64,000 bases of DNA from Trigonopsis variabilis (GCA_003707065.3 PPXM03000004.1:1018172-1082171), one strand, 5' to 3'. Shown: positions 9,771-22,329, numbered from the stretch's first letter. Numbers and translations are program-made. Notes: generated from the letters alone by a model not told the origin.

Positions 9771-11876
9771 TCACGGGACCACTTGACCGTCTGCTGCTGA
9801 TGCTTTATCCATAGTCTCGGCCAGTTTAACGAACTTCCGTTTGACTGCTGCCGTGCCCCCGTTGAAGATTAAAGTAGTGAGGTCTGAAGCTTGTCCTCGA
9901 TTAAGACCCGTAAGTCCCCGCTGAAGAGACGAGTATAAAGTCGCCCCTTTTCCATTTTTGCTCTCAAAGATCCTTCCCATCCGAGACTCTAGTAACTGGT
10001 TTTGTTTACTGGTAGCTTGTTCAGACCGCCAGCGTGCTGACTTGAGCATCATTGAGGCTCCCCTTCGATTCTGAATATAATGATCCGCGGCGTGGAAAGC
10101 ATGCTCGAGAGTATCGAACTTGTCATTGAAAATGGTATGAGATAACGTGTAAAATTGTAGGCCATTTCGTGAGCTCATCTTCTGCTCTCGTCGAGTGTAC
10201 GTGAGAGTATAAATTCCCTCTTTATCTCTTTCCAGCTTGTACCTTGCAGACAAATCGCTCAAGATCGCCTTGTCGTAGGAGATCGGGATCCAAGCAAACC
10301 TGCTTTCGGAGCAAAATCTGTAGATGCTCTCCTCGCTGTCTTGTTCATTTACTAGATATTCCATCAAAGAGTCATAGGTGATAAACTTCACCCGAATTCC
10401 GCTTGAATCATGTTTAACTGTTATTCCCGCTTTTTCCAATGACCGTATAGAGTCAACTAAAAGGTTCCTCTTTTCTTCTTGCTCCCATATTGCTTTACGA
10501 TCTCGGAGTTCGTCTGCACTAGCTCTTTCGACAATAAGTCCAGGATCTAGCCCAAAGAGGGTAGGGATAGAGCGCAGACGCTTGTCGTTATTCCCAATCA
10601 AGTCAATCACATGACAGTCTGTCTTCGATTCTGAAACTCTCATTCCTCGGCCCACCATTTGGATAAGTAGGTTTCTAGATCTTGTTGGTCTAGCTAGCAG
10701 AACGCAATCAATATTAGGTATATCAGTGCCTTCTGTGAACACCCCACAATTCAAGAGAACTTGAAAATTTCCTTGCTTGAACTCTTCCACGATCTTATCC
10801 CGTTCTCTTTTAGGCGTACTACCAACAACATGTCGCGCTGAAATCCCGTGTCGCCGAAACATCTCTTCCAGGCGCAGAATATGTTCAATATCTGCACAAA
10901 ACACGATAGTTGACTTTCTCTCTTCAAGATTAGCATATTTATACCAAGATCCAAACACTAAGTCAAGAGCCTCTTGAGACGTAAAAACCTTCGACAAAGC
11001 GGCAACATTAAAATCGCCATTTGTTTGTTGTATGTCTTTCAAGGAGATATTAGTCTTCACTGTGGTGAATTTGACAGGGCATAACCAACCCCCTCTCATC
11101 ATTTCGATGAAATCGCGATCATAAGCTATTTGGTCTATTATTCGGCTCAGTGCTAGACCATCATGTCTAAAAAGCGTAGCTGACATACCCACAACTTTGA
11201 CTTTCGATTCAATGCTGGAGCAGCCGAAATAGTCTAGGACTTCTAGAAAAGATCTTGAGACACCATGGTGAGCTTCATCGATCAAGACAAGCTTGAAAGT
11301 AGATGGATCCAAGTTCTCGTATCTCTTCCCTCTCTGAAGACTTTGAATACTGGCTATAACTATATCTTCGCCTGCGGTCCGATAAGGTCCCATTTCTATT
11401 CCAATACTTTTGTTTGGCATAACACGAAGACAGTGATCATAGGCCTGCAAAGCTAATTCCCGGCGATGGACCAATATCAATGTCCTCGTTGCTTCCTTGT
11501 GCCATGAAGGTGTCTGATCAATCAAATGCGAGAATATCACAGTTTTACCTGAGCCTGTAGCTAAACTTACCCCGACCCGATTAACGCCTTTATCGAAACA
11601 TTCTAATATGGAGTCAATACATTCTTCCTGATAAGGCCTAAGTTTTACTACTGCAGCTCCACCTTCTTCAGAAAGATCTGGATCGAAGGTGGTCACATCA
11701 TTATTTGACGCAAGTGAAGATTGCGTAGAAATGTTTTGAATTCCATATAAGCCTCTTCTCATGGACATCACATTATTAGCATTGAACGTAGGTTTCAGCT
11801 GTAGTCTAGCTTCTAAGTAAAAGGCTGCTTTCCCATAACGCGTCAAGCACAGCTTAATGCCATTTGCACTTAGCAT
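9771..11876 (-). CDS. irc3: Mitochondrial DEAD/H-box helicase Irc3-like
   Basis: This 701-residue single-exon superfamily 2 helicase resembles Irc3, a mitochondrial double-strand DNA helicase needed for mtDNA maintenance. Motif I is ATGSGKT (residues 106-112), motif Ia is LVHRREL, motif II is DEAH (200-203), motif III is SAT, and motifs V-VI lie in EGTDIPNID and QMVGRGMR. The N-terminus is basic with few acids for 60 residues, fitting a mitochondrial presequence. The length matches fungal Irc3 (about 690). Assignment to Irc3 rather than a related UvrB/RecG-like helicase rests on overall layout and size. Confidence 0.85.
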   Translation of the reverse strand: MLSANGIKLCLTRYGKAAFYLEARLQLKPTFNANNVMSMRRGLYGIQNISTQSSLASNNDVTTFDPDLSEEGGAAVVKLRPYQEECIDSILECFDKGVNRVGVSLATGSGKTVIFSHLIDQTPSWHKEATRTLILVHRRELALQAYDHCLRVMPNKSIGIEMGPYRTAGEDIVIASIQSLQRGKRYENLDPSTFKLVLIDEAHHGVSRSFLEVLDYFGCSSIESKVKVVGMSATLFRHDGLALSRIIDQIAYDRDFIEMMRGGWLCPVKFTTVKTNISLKDIQQTNGDFNVAALSKVFTSQEALDLVFGSWYKYANLEERKSTIVFCADIEHILRLEEMFRRHGISARHVVGSTPKRERDKIVEEFKQGNFQVLLNCGVFTEGTDIPNIDCVLLARPTRSRNLLIQMVGRGMRVSESKTDCHVIDLIGNNDKRLRSIPTLFGLDPGLIVERASADELRDRKAIWEQEEKRNLLVDSIRSLEKAGITVKHDSSGIRVKFITYDSLMEYLVNEQDSEESIYRFCSESRFAWIPISYDKAILSDLSARYKLERDKEGIYTLTYTRREQKMSSRNGLQFYTLSHTIFNDKFDTLEHAFHAADHYIQNRRGASMMLKSARWRSEQATSKQNQLLESRMGRIFESKNGKGATLYSSLQRGLTGLNRGQASDLTTLIFNGGTAAVKRKFVKLAETMDKASAADGQVVP

Positions 11877-12335
11877 AATCTTAAAGAGCCACTTGTTTTA
11901 TGTCTTAAGGCTCACGACGAGATAGATCGTTGCGTCTTAGAGAAATTCTGAAGAGAAACGCAATATGGGAACTTGACTCTGCAAGAACAGGCCTTGAATC
12001 ATGAAACTCAAAACTCCCGATGGATGCGATTTCAGCCGGGGTTTCTGAGAAATCCAGTCTTCTTCAACCCTGTTTGATCTTTAGCCAATGTGGAGTCAGG
12101 ACGACAGCCAGAAAATTAGTAGGACGGAGTTAGCGGTAAATGATGTCTATGAATACACGTAATACACGTAAATCGTGAAGAGATAGAGAGCACTTACTAG
12201 AGCCGTAATGATGTCTTACTATTAACCTAAGTAGAACTACACATTAATTTACAGTTTTTATTATCATCTTTTAAGTCACGACTTGCGCTAGGTTTCCCGA
12301 ATCATTTGAGCTCAGCTCTTCTGCGATGACGCTCA
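11877..12335. other. Spacer between irc3 and lsb6
   Basis: It lies between the 5' end of irc3 and the 3' end of lsb6, both on the minus strand. It must hold the irc3 promoter. No gene or repeat is visible. Confidence 0.5.
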
Positions 12336-14326
12336 TCAACACCATGTGAACACCGGATTTCTTTTAACATTCTCCAACCTTTCGACAATCACCTCTCTTT
12401 GGTGAACATCCTGTGCAACCATGTATCCGCTATGACTGTCGCCTGATAATGAGCGCGCTCCTACGCTGTTAGAAGCGCTCGCACTATCTTGTATTTCCGA
12501 ATCATCCGTCTGAAAATCCGATTTTAAGGTACTGTGAGTCTCCCTAGCTTTCAGTGGATGGTAGTTTTTATCCCTTCCTGTCTGCTTGAGAGCCGGAAAT
12601 TCCCTAGGTTCGTCGAAGTTCTCGTCGTCGGTGATGCTTGCGCGCCCGCCGGTTGTAGGCGGACTCAGTAAAGGCCTCTCTTCTTCATTTCCCTTATGTA
12701 GTCTACTGGGGATAGCATAGCGATTCGTTCTCACAGAATGAGAAAGAGGACTCACGTTATACTGCAATTCGTCGTCACTTGCTCCATCTTCGTCCTCCTC
12801 TGCGATGTAGTTTTCGTGGAATTCAAACTTATGCCGCGGAGGTATATGAGAGACAGCTAAAGGAATCTGCATAATATCATCCCATACCATGACGCTCGGC
12901 CGTCTAGCTAATTCCAGGGGACCTTGAGTACGATCTCGAAGAGTTTCAACGACATTGAAAGCTTGACCTTTCATGAGTGCAAGTTGCTTCTTCCACATCC
13001 GCGGTTTGAAATCCGAATCTCTCGAGAAGCACTCTTGCAGAAGACTTGCTGTCTCTTGCCACCAATAGGTTGAACATATCAAAGGGAGAAAATGCTCTCT
13101 TGTATTGTCTGAAAAGGGAAGGCCTATCAGGGAAACTGGTAAGAAGAGCCAGCCAAACGGGTAAGATCGCCATTCGTCAGGGTGCTTCCAAGGAAAAGAT
13201 AAACCAGAGTCTATGGCACCGATTTTCACTTTTCTTTTACCAGTTTGCTCGTCCATCTCTACCTTGATCATCCAGTTGTCAGAGCCTCTATCTGTGTTCC
13301 TCATTATATAGTCCAGAATCACAAGCTTTTCGAGTTCCATCCTAAACTGTTGCTGTAGCTCTGGGGTCCAGAACTCCTCTGCACTTGGAGACTGTGATGA
13401 TGGATATTGGGATTCATCTTCTCCCGACTGATGATGGCTCGACCCTGATGCCGACAATAAAGAAAGGTCGTAGTGGCCTTCTGAGTCTAGTACATGGTGG
13501 TTGTTTGACGATGTAAGTGGCCCTTTCGGACGCCGTTCTGGCCATGGATGTTCTCGAAAAAAGGACGTGGCGTCCTTATAGCCATGAAGGAAGAGTTGGA
13601 ACGAGCCGACCTTTTTAGGGAGGGGGATACCCTTTTTGTTATATCTCCGCTTGTCGAAGTAGCGGTAATAGAATGACTTCGACGATAGATAGACAGTGTC
13701 GGTGTAAGGAACGATGTAAGTCATCAGTTGACGGTCTAAAATTGAGGCTGCAGCCTCACTGATGTATCCAAGATTAGGTATCAAACTGCATAGGTTAACA
13801 ATGAAACTCGGGCATATAATTCATACCAGGACCTGCCAAAGAAGCAAGGAAAAAGGTTCCTGTGCACCCACTTAGTCCATTTCGGGCTCAGAGGCCCGTA
13901 GGGCTCCTCGTCTTTTGGCTTGAACACTCCAACGACTAGACCTGACCTGTCGTAGACAAAATAAGAGCCTGATGAACCCTGTGATATCAGCTTCGGTTGG
14001 ACTCCGCTTGAGATAGCATCGACGGTGGCATCTACAATCCGTTCGAAGTGATCTCTCGAAGCATGCTCAATCGATGGATCCTTGCCAGTGTATAAGGGGC
14101 AATTAGGCGGGGGGACAAAGACCGAGTAGTATATAGGGAGATTATCACTTTGAATGGCGTGGTTACCTAGCGATATTGATAATCGAGAGATCGTTTTCTT
14201 GTACCGAGAAGACAACTCTCCGGCCCAGCGCTCGAATGTCTGATTCAATGCATCCAGTGACTTCCTCTTGGTGAAAGGGGGTCTAGAAGGCACCTCTTGC
14301 GCACCCTGAGCCTCCTCATCGTTCAT
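12336..14326 (-). CDS. lsb6: Type II phosphatidylinositol 4-kinase Lsb6
   Basis: Lsb6 makes phosphatidylinositol 4-phosphate at plasma and vacuole membranes. Two exons, 14326-13827 and 13785-12336, are joined across a 41-nt intron (GTATGA...TTAAC...CAG). The junction reads [16 protein letters not shown], a conserved stretch of the family. The 649-residue product has the nucleotide loop [10 protein letters not shown], the lysine of [15 protein letters not shown], the catalytic loop [14 protein letters not shown] and the metal-binding [14 protein letters not shown] disordered, charged C-terminal tail of about 200 residues follows. Length and domain order agree with filamentous fungal orthologues. 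Confidence 0.94.
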
Positions 14327-15959
14327 GGTTGATGGTTGCGTTAGCTGAGTGCACGTGATGGATGTGAAATGGCTTTCTGCCGAGACGTTCGCGGGCGATG
14401 CTGAACCGTCGACAAGGTTCCTAAAAGTACAAATAAATTCTGGATAGCACAGAGGAAGCTTTTACACGATGTGAAATACCGAGGATTCATATATTAACGA
14501 GACAGAAGATGCAACAATGCTTATCTCGAGCTACAAACTATACTTCCATGCGATAGATAGGAGCAATAAGAGGATCCACGAAGTACACACCTTAAGCGTA
14601 GAAACTGAAATTGTTCATGGTATCATGTGCATCAATCATGACAGCAACATGACTACAGGTCTCATATAGTTGAACCCTTGGTAATACGTCGGAGAGGTCA
14701 TCAGATCGAGACTGTTATCGAATCAGAAGGCCCTAAAACAAGGTATCAAGCTGACTACCAGTTGGCGACATAAACGCAGAATATAGCAATGTTTTATAGA
14801 TTCCATACAGACTAGCCGCTCAGCTGGTCACAAGATCGCCGGTTAAATAAGCATGCTACAGATTTTAAATGTCAGGTACTATTAGAAATAGTAATTAGGA
14901 ATAGTAATGTGGGGTCCATCAGTGATGCAAAAAGGCTGCGAACAAATCATCATGCCTTCTTTACTTATCGAATCTTCTGTGATCTGATTAATAGCGCCTT
15001 GGGAATGATTACCTAAACAGAGATACGACAACAGACCCTTTTCCATGTCACGCAATCGTAAGCATCGGCTGCTCCAAGATCGGTCGATCAAGAAGCCGAC
15101 TAAGAAAAAGAGCAGGTAATAAAACAGACAATTCGAATTCGAATGTCTCTGCAGATACTATCTGCACGGTAACGGGCCTGAAACAATCATCGTCCGTCGA
15201 AGGCCTTCCCCAGGTGGAGACAGACAGTCACAACCAACCACCTCATGTTCTCGGTGGAGCCAAAAGTGATAAGACCGATAGGAATTGTTCTTATCAAGGC
15301 AACCTCGGGCCCAAGGCCCATTAAGATGTCAAATTTTGACTGCATAGCATTATTGAAAAAGCTTTACCACTAGTTACTATCTATTGCATGGCTGAAAATT
15401 AAAGATGCACAAGGCTATGGAAATACGTGACGTCACGCTCATTGATCGACCAATCGCTAACCCTCGCGCACACATGACCATGATCAAGAAGAAGAGTCAG
15501 TTCTTCTTGATCTTTCTGGGTCCTCGGCACATAAGAACATGATTTCGGCAGGCCAAGCGCATATAGTCATCAACTGTAACCGACAAAATCAGCATCAGGA
15601 AAACCATTCAATTCAGATGAAGATCGGTCGCTACAACGTGACTCAAATTATACTATAGTAGGCATTCCTAATGTACAACAAGGCTCATGAATAACCACAA
15701 TTCACGTATTTTAAACAAGTGCGAAAGAGACAAATAGTTAAATCATACAGATGCATATTCTTCTTTGACCAAATTTTTTTGTTTCCCTTTTCATTTTGTG
15801 ATGCTTATCTTATCACCCTTTTGCCCAGTGGTCTCTACATTGTGGCACTTCTATTCTGAGACCGTCACGTGCCCGACCGATAAGAAATTTTCGACACCGA
15901 ATCCATCGATATCACTCAGACTTCACCTCTCCACAGTGGGGATATCAGACTTCTAATAC
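14327..15959. other. 1.6-kb intergenic region upstream of the GATA factor
   Basis: It separates the divergent starts of lsb6 and the GATA factor gene. It is the longest gene-free stretch in the left part of the window. Short open frames at 14882-15091 and 15765-15956 look accidental. The 3' half is rich in GATA-type sites, described separately. Confidence 0.5.
15158..15883. promoter_or_regulatory. Cluster of HGATAR sites upstream of the GATA factor gene
   Basis: Eight matches to HGATAR, the consensus bound by fungal nitrogen GATA factors, occur on either strand: 15158-15163, 15267-15272, 15276-15281, 15291-15296, 15377-15382, 15805-15810, 15810-15815 and 15878-15883. Three lie within 30 bp. 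Auto- and cross-regulation among GATA factors is known in fungi; its operation here is inferred. Confidence 0.4.
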
Positions 15960-17486
15960 ATGTCAGCAACCCCCCAAACCATCAATCCCAAACCTCCGGT
16001 GGATCCGGTGCACGACTCCGGGCCTCGGACACCGTTGACTGTGGTCAAAAGCTCTAGCGACTCGGTCCCCAAGCCCGAGCATCCCCATAATACCGCGGAT
16101 GCTCTATCGTCAGATAACCTGGGTCCTGGAAATCGGAATAACTCCCCTCACTCCGGCCATACGCCGAACGGCGACTCGAAAGGTGGGTCGTCCCCTGTCT
16201 GCCAGAATTGCAGTACTTCGACTACTCCTCTTTGGCGGCGAGACGAATCAGGACAAGTTCTTTGCAATGCCTGTGGTCTCTTTCTCAAATTACATGGCCG
16301 GCCTCGCCCTATTTCCCTCAAAACTGATGTGATCAAGTCTCGAAATAGAATGAAAACTCTTCCTCAGCCCCGGAAAAAAGGCTCAGGGGACAAAGCTCGA
16401 TCTGATACCCCTCCTGCCCTCCCAAAAGAGTTAACAAAAGATGCCTCGCGAGAAAACGGCCGAGAAAGGCCTCGCGTTCACGAGAGTGAGAGATCGGAAT
16501 CCCCTGTGGCATCACCAGCCCCGCAGTCAGCGCAAGCCACAGCTCCAGTTGTTTTGCCTTCGTTATCTCTTCTTTCTCCGGCTCTTGAAAGCAACGGAAC
16601 CGATTCATATCCCGCATCTCCAAGGCCAATGACGCGGCCGCCTATCCCATTTCACGTCACTTCATCTTCACAATCTTCACCTATCCCCACGGAGACATCA
16701 CATGGCCATCTTCCATCGGTCTCAACCTTTGAAAATCTCCCTCCTCCTGTCGACCATCAGAATTCATCGTACTCAGGCCCCAATTCAGGAGCCTCTGCAG
16801 CTGGTGCAACGCTACAACAGATGAGCATGAGCGGAAGCTCCATGAGAAGCCGCCTCTCAGAGCTTGAGCTCGTTAATGATCTATTCCGCAGTCGTGTACC
16901 GGAGATGGATACACCGGATACATCGAGGCTGACAGAGTCTCTCATAGGAGAGGTAGAAGGAAAATTAAGAATGAAGTTTGACGACCTAATGCAGATGAAT
17001 GCTGACTTGGTCAGGCGTGTGGAGCAACTTGAGCGCGATCGTCTTTACGATCGCCGGCGAACTCGTGAATTAGAACTAGAACTTGAGCTTGAGCGTGAAA
17101 GGGAGAGGGACCAGTTAGCTCGGCTTCATAGCATTCAACGGCACGAGCGTGAACTCGCGCTAGAATTAGAGCGAGGGCGCACCTTGCAGCGTGCCCAGGA
17201 TGTAAACCCGGACCCTGTTCGGTCAGTGTCACTGGATAATGGACTGGCGATTCGGAGTCAAAAGACCTCGTCAAAGAGTGGCTCGACGGCATCTGATTCT
17301 GTTGCAATTCCGGTCGCAGTACCGGCTGGAGGAGCAATGCTAAGCAATGAGAGAATCTGGTCTACATCGGCTATTCCTAAACATTCACTATCCTCATCTC
17401 CTGCTACCATAGCTCATACAGCGGCGGCTCAGAGCAAACCGAAGAAGATGCGTGTATCGGACTTGGTGGATGCCAAAGGTCAATGA
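15960..17486 (+). CDS. GATA zinc-finger factor with C-terminal coiled coil (AreB/Asd-4/Dal80 type)
   Basis: The 508-residue protein has one GATA finger at residues 81-105 (CxxC, 17-residue loop, [20 protein letters not shown]), followed by the basic tail [19 protein letters not shown] long Ser/Pro-rich linker comes next. A highly charged coiled coil lies at about residues 340-420 ([18 protein letters not shown]). A single N-terminal finger with a C-terminal zipper is the layout of the AreB/Asd-4/Dal80/Gzf3 group, which modulates nitrogen catabolite genes and opposes activating GATA factors. A repressor role is inferred from this. The gene has no intron and is GC-richer than its neighbours. 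Confidence 0.85.
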   Translation: MSATPQTINPKPPVDPVHDSGPRTPLTVVKSSSDSVPKPEHPHNTADALSSDNLGPGNRNNSPHSGHTPNGDSKGGSSPVCQNCSTSTTPLWRRDESGQVLCNACGLFLKLHGRPRPISLKTDVIKSRNRMKTLPQPRKKGSGDKARSDTPPALPKELTKDASRENGRERPRVHESERSESPVASPAPQSAQATAPVVLPSLSLLSPALESNGTDSYPASPRPMTRPPIPFHVTSSSQSSPIPTETSHGHLPSVSTFENLPPPVDHQNSSYSGPNSGASAAGATLQQMSMSGSSMRSRLSELELVNDLFRSRVPEMDTPDTSRLTESLIGEVEGKLRMKFDDLMQMNADLVRRVEQLERDRLYDRRRTRELELELELERERERDQLARLHSIQRHERELALELERGRTLQRAQDVNPDPVRSVSLDNGLAIRSQKTSSKSGSTASDSVAIPVAVPAGGAMLSNERIWSTSAIPKHSLSSSPATIAHTAAAQSKPKKMRVSDLVDAKGQ

Positions 17487-17765
17487 TGAAAGCTACCACT
17501 ATAATATAATGATTGGTTTCGGAGGGCATTGTCAAATAGAAGAAATCGGAGCAGCTTCAAAATATCTTAGATTTATGAAGGAATAAATGCATGATTCATA
17601 GTTATGTAAACATGTTGTCCGTAACCCAACGTATATATACATTTTAAAATACAACTTCTCCAGTCAGTAACCATTTAAGATAATCAAATTGGTCATAACT
17701 CATGATGAGATTGGCTAGGATTTTGTCCTCATCAGAAAAAACAAGCCTTTCCAGACTTGTAAGAT

Positions 17766-18708
17766 TTACCTTTCAGGATGTGAACAAAAATAGAGTCGCT
17801 TATCAATAGAAGAAACGACTTCTCTTTCTTTGAAGCTGACACTGTGAAACACAGCTATTATTTCGTTTAGAACGGCTAATAAACGATTCCGATCGTGGGT
17901 AAGACCGCTTTGCTCACATCCATGGTCACTGCCATCCGGGAACTTTATCCGCAGATAGTCCTCGACTAGTTCCATATCAGTCTCAAAGAACACAGCCAAG
18001 GCGATCTGGGGAGGTGTATATAAGAATTCGGCATCCGAATATATCCCTAATGAGTTGAAGTTTTTTCGAGCATCTTCAAAAGATCGGAGAACACGACTAT
18101 CATTATACTTCTCTATATCCTTGAATTGAGTCTGCATATCGAGCATGAAGCCATGGAGAGACACTAAAGGATGATGCACTGCTAAGGCAAAGCCCAGCGC
18201 CTCAAGAATAAGAAACTCAAGACTAAGAACGGATTCCTCTGAGATCTTAGGAATCTTCTGAGCAAATTTCTCTATAGGGATAAAGTAATTCTCTGACTTT
18301 GAGGCAAGAAAGAGACAAGTATACCTAACATTAGTCGACTCCCTCGTCAATTGATCCTTACAAGACTCTTTTCGGATGATAATCAAGCACGCTATTATAC
18401 AGAAAGAATCTTTTGAAGTATGCCAAACATGTAGCCTAAGTGTCAGAGAATCGTCATCTATTTCTCATTACCTTCACATGAGACGGTAAGCCAAACACAT
18501 TGCAAAGATCCTGACTTCTCATACAATAAAACAGAATCAGATCTTGTTCCTCTTCGACAGTCAAGTACTTCTGATCTTTTACCTTCTCTCTGGTTTTCGT
18601 ATTGAGCTCGACACGTAACTTGCTCAACCGGTCTTTTGTAAATGACCAATCTCGATATTGAGATGATCTTCGATAGAGATCATCATCAGTAACAATTATT
18701 GATGGCAT
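17766..18708 (-). CDS. ccl1: Cyclin H homologue of TFIIH/CAK (Ccl1/Mcs2)
   Basis: Cyclin H activates the Kin28/Cdk7 kinase of TFIIH, which phosphorylates the RNA polymerase II tail. Exons 18708-18472, 18435-18362 and 18324-17766 are joined over introns of 36 and 37 nt, the second with GTAAGG and CTAAT. The 289-residue product shows the family start DDLYRRSSQYRDWSFTKDRL, LTVEEEQDLILFY, a first cyclin box with KRFFLYNSVLDYHPKRVLYT and CLFLASKSENYF, and a closing helix IDKRLYFC. The start at 18708 was chosen because the upstream extension begins with TTG. An extra 3' exon is possible, since a good donor overlaps the stop codon. The gene shares a 127-bp promoter with apt1. Confidence 0.9.
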
Positions 18709-18835
18709 CTTAGACCATCCGATTCTGTTTAAGTGTTTATAGATAGCGTTCTTTCGATACTTCAAGATCAATCCTCGCTCTGCTGGCGCTGTAGCGATCC
18801 CACGTTCTGCGGATTTTTTTTGTCTACCTGATCTG

Positions 18836-19372
18836 ATGAGTGATCCCCTGGCTTCTCACATCGCGACGATTCGTTCGGCTATTCGCCAATATCCAGACTT
18901 CCCTAAAAAAGGGATTCTATTTGAGGACATCTGTCCTATCTTCGCCTCGCCCAAGGCTTTTCAGGCTGTAATTGATGCCATAAAGTATCATCTGAAAGAA
19001 AAAGATATCAAGGTTGATCTAGTTGTTGCTCTTGAGGCAAGAGGTTTCCTTTTTGGGCCCACACTGGCTCTACAATTAGGAGTTGGCTTTGCTCCTTTAC
19101 GAAAGTACGGTAAATTGCCTGGAAAAACTGTACAAGCCACATACGAAAAGGAATATGGAACTGATATTGTCGAAATGCAAGCAGATTCCATTAAGCCAGG
19201 TCAAAAAGTGCTCATCGTTGATGATATTATTGCCACTGGTGGTACTGCTAGAGCTGCCGGTGAGATTGTGAATAAGCTTAGAGGCGACATAGTAGAATAT
19301 GTCTTTCTGATGCAAATACCTGGGTTGGATGGGAAAAGTCAATTGAATGCACCCGTCTTTGTTCTTTTGTAA
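18836..19372 (+). CDS. apt1: Adenine phosphoribosyltransferase
   Basis: The enzyme makes AMP from adenine and PRPP (purine salvage, cytosol). The single exon encodes 178 residues, the usual size. It has the N-terminal IRQYPDFPKKGILFEDI, the substrate loop EARGFLFGP and the PRPP-binding motif VLIVDDIIATGGTA. It is divergent from ccl1. Confidence 0.96.
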   Translation: MSDPLASHIATIRSAIRQYPDFPKKGILFEDICPIFASPKAFQAVIDAIKYHLKEKDIKVDLVVALEARGFLFGPTLALQLGVGFAPLRKYGKLPGKTVQATYEKEYGTDIVEMQADSIKPGQKVLIVDDIIATGGTARAAGEIVNKLRGDIVEYVFLMQIPGLDGKSQLNAPVFVLL

Positions 19373-19798
19373 GATTGAGTTCGACAGAGACTACTTGTGT
19401 TCAACCACTACCACTTAGGGAATTTCTTGACCGGGAACATATAGAAGAGAAAGGAAAGCATTAATGTGTCATTTCAGAATATCATAACTGTACTTTTAAC
19501 ATAATACTTGATGCAAATGCGATGAAAATGAGCCCCTCTACCTTCACCGCCTCCGCCTCCACTTGGTATTTTTATCAATTAAGAAAACAGGCACCTCTCT
19601 ACCTTCACGGAAACTTTCTTATAACATATCGAGCACTAGCAATTTTGTTGCCGATGCATTGCAGTTCAGCAGCTGAGCAGTTCTCACAGTCCCAAGACAT
19701 GCTGCCTGAGCTCTTAGACATGGAAGATGCCAACGACATCCAGTAACTTGAGCTCAACCTTCAGATTTCCAATACTAATTGTGTCTTGGATATTCACT
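19373..19798. other. 3' spacer between convergent apt1 and htm1/mnl1
   Basis: A 74-codon open frame (19522-19746) has no family features and probably lies in untranslated sequence. No repeat or RNA gene is visible. Confidence 0.5.
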
Positions 19799-22040
19799 CT
19801 ATTCTATCAATATGTTGGTTATGACTATTCCATGGAATCGCAATGTTCCATCATCTCCCACGCTTAATTCGCTATCTTCTTGAAAGCCTTTCTTCTGAAA
19901 ATCTGACACTCTCAGCTTGTTCCCTTTTTTTAAAGGTACACCATCGACTGCCAGCAGCCGGATTTGATAACTGTACAAACTGTCTGCATCATGAATTCCG
20001 AACAACGTCGCCAATGTTTTCGAAGTGCTCTTTATAGAAAACTTCTCGCCCGTTTGCTCCTCAAATCTATCAGAACTTCTCTCCAAAGTCTTTGGGCTGA
20101 GCCTTCTGCTCTCTTTCAATACCAATCGAAGACCATCAAAATTCTGCACCACAATATCGCCGTTGCGGTTCTTAAATGGACCAGCACGAATTGAAGAGCT
20201 CTCGGATGCAAAATGAAGATTAAATATACCGGACAATGAGAGAGGGGAACAAAACGTATCATCAGGAACCGCAGGAAGTTCAGCAATTTCTCTTTTAAGA
20301 CCGCGCTTTCTCCACAAAGGTGCATCCTCTGGCATTGAGTAATTAAAAATACCATCCAAATGATAAAAACTATCCCAGGAGGCAATTGTAGAGTAGAAGA
20401 AGGGCGGTTCTATGTAAGGACATGATGTCTCTTGAGCACGCTTCCAGAGTGCAGATTTTCGTGACGGGTCAACAAAAGGAGAAGATGATGCTGTGTTATT
20501 AGGAAGACGAAGGATATGTGCCTCTGTTGAAAATACAAAATTCGAGTCATCCTGGTTAAGTGCGTTCTCTTCGTCAAAGAGGAGATAAAGGTATTTCACA
20601 ACTTCTGAAAGAAAGAAACTCTCCATTCGATCATTGAGCACGCCAGTCGACAAGTCTTCTACTCCTGCGTAGCCGCATCTAACCTTCATTCCAGACTGAA
20701 GATCGCGAATAATTTGCTCTCCGACGCTCAAATAAAACGGGTCCTTGGTTGCTCGATACAAATGATAATTTGACTCGATAAATTCTGGACGAAGAGGATA
20801 CCAGCCTATCGAGATACCGGAGTATCCAGGTATTGCGTTCCATCGTTCAGGAATCCCTCCATATTGCATCCACAATTTATAGTAAACGAGATGTCCTTCT
20901 ATTGCGCCGGCCAAATCTCCAGCGAGCACTTGAAGTCCTGGAAAAAATGCCGCCAATGAATCTATCCAAGGGACCATGGGCATCCCTGTCTCGAAATTAA
21001 CGTTCTGAATAATCCATTCATCAGCCATGAATTCCTGTATAGCGCGCGAGGATTCAATGAAAACATCCAAGAACGCTTCTTCTCCCAATAGAATATATGA
21101 CTTCAAAGAGTACTCAAAAAAAGAGTCCATTCCAGCTCCTATACCAGAGAAGTCATTCGCCCAGAAGCCAGTATTAGGATCGATGCTGAATCCAATCAAT
21201 CCTAAGGGTGATCTCCGTCTCCAGATACTCAGGAAAGCCCTTTTCGCAAGTTTTTCATATTTGAGATCTCCCGTCAATCGTGACAGAACAGAAAACTCAA
21301 GAATTAAGCTACCCGCGCCTGCTGAGCATGTATCGGAGAATTGTGTATCGTTTGGGGCACCATATTTTAGGTTAACCCGAGGAAGAGGGATACCTGTAGG
21401 GGTATCAAAAGCTGGTAGAAGACGGTCAGCGGCTTCCTTGGCCATGTGGAGAAGAAAATCATCGTAACCTTCAATTTGAAATCCATAATCTGAAGATGAA
21501 GCGTAGATATGAGCAGACAGTAACCCTCCAATTATGCGAATGGTACATTCGAAAACTTGAACCTTCGATGGTAACTCGAAAGTGACAAAGTCACGAACCA
21601 AGGACACAGCATCTTCAAAACCTTTTCTATCACCAAAGACAACAAAAGTATCAAGTGAATCGATCAAAGTCAACGAATAGTCACCCAGCACGTCATTTCG
21701 ACCAATATTCATAGGATCGTTCTTGTCACTGCCTATTCCTTTACAGGACAATGGGCACAACTCTAGTGTGTTAGAAATTCATAATATTTGACTAGTTTAT
21801 AGTCTTACCGTCTTCAGGGAAGGCATGTGCAAGGTATTTGTTCCAGCCATAATAGAACATATCCCGAGCTTCTTCTCTAAAGGTATCAGATCAATGATAA
21901 AAGTAGTAATTTTACCTCAAATATAGTATCTGGTCAGAGGAATATGCACCTGAAGTTCCATAAATGACTTCAGCCCAAACAAGAATGATGATCAAACTGA
22001 TCACCAATTTCTTCACGATCAGGTCAATCATATCCAACAT
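19799..22040 (-). CDS. mnl1: ER degradation-enhancing alpha-mannosidase-like protein (GH47, Htm1/Mnl1)
   Basis: Htm1/Mnl1 trims mannose on misfolded glycoproteins in the ER lumen, marking them for ERAD. Exons 22040-21916, 21876-21809 and 21762-19799 are joined over introns of 39 and 46 nt, giving 718 residues. Exon 1 encodes a signal peptide (LVISLIIILVWAEVIYG). Exon 2 gives REEARDMFYYGWNKYLAHAF, the start of the GH47 domain. Further GH47 landmarks are TLIDSLDTFVVFGD, SGIGAGMDSFFEY, LRPEFIESNYHLYRAT and FSTEAHIL. A C-terminal extension of about 200 residues follows the catalytic domain, as in yeast Htm1. Family and role are firm. Confidence 0.93.
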
Positions 22041-22329
22041 CTTGCTTCTTCCCTCAACCAAAAATGTGATCAAGCCAAAGTGTGAATGACCAGAGGTGTT
22101 TCAATTAAAGTTTACTTCTAATCATTAAAGAAGCCTGCTTTGTTCGAAACGAGAAAGCGCACTGGTACCATTACACGCTACTTTAAGTACTTTTGACAAC
22201 GTAGACTGAAAACTTTACAACTTCTGTCGATCGCCGTACTCGATCTTTATTCTATAAATATTAATATACACAGAAGTCTTTTTCCAGAAATTTACTGACT
22301 GACTTCGACTCTTATGACCACACCCATTT

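Noticed and set aside
19522-19746. 74-residue plus-strand frame after apt1
   Set aside because: Low-complexity start, no family features, and it sits in the convergent 3' spacer.
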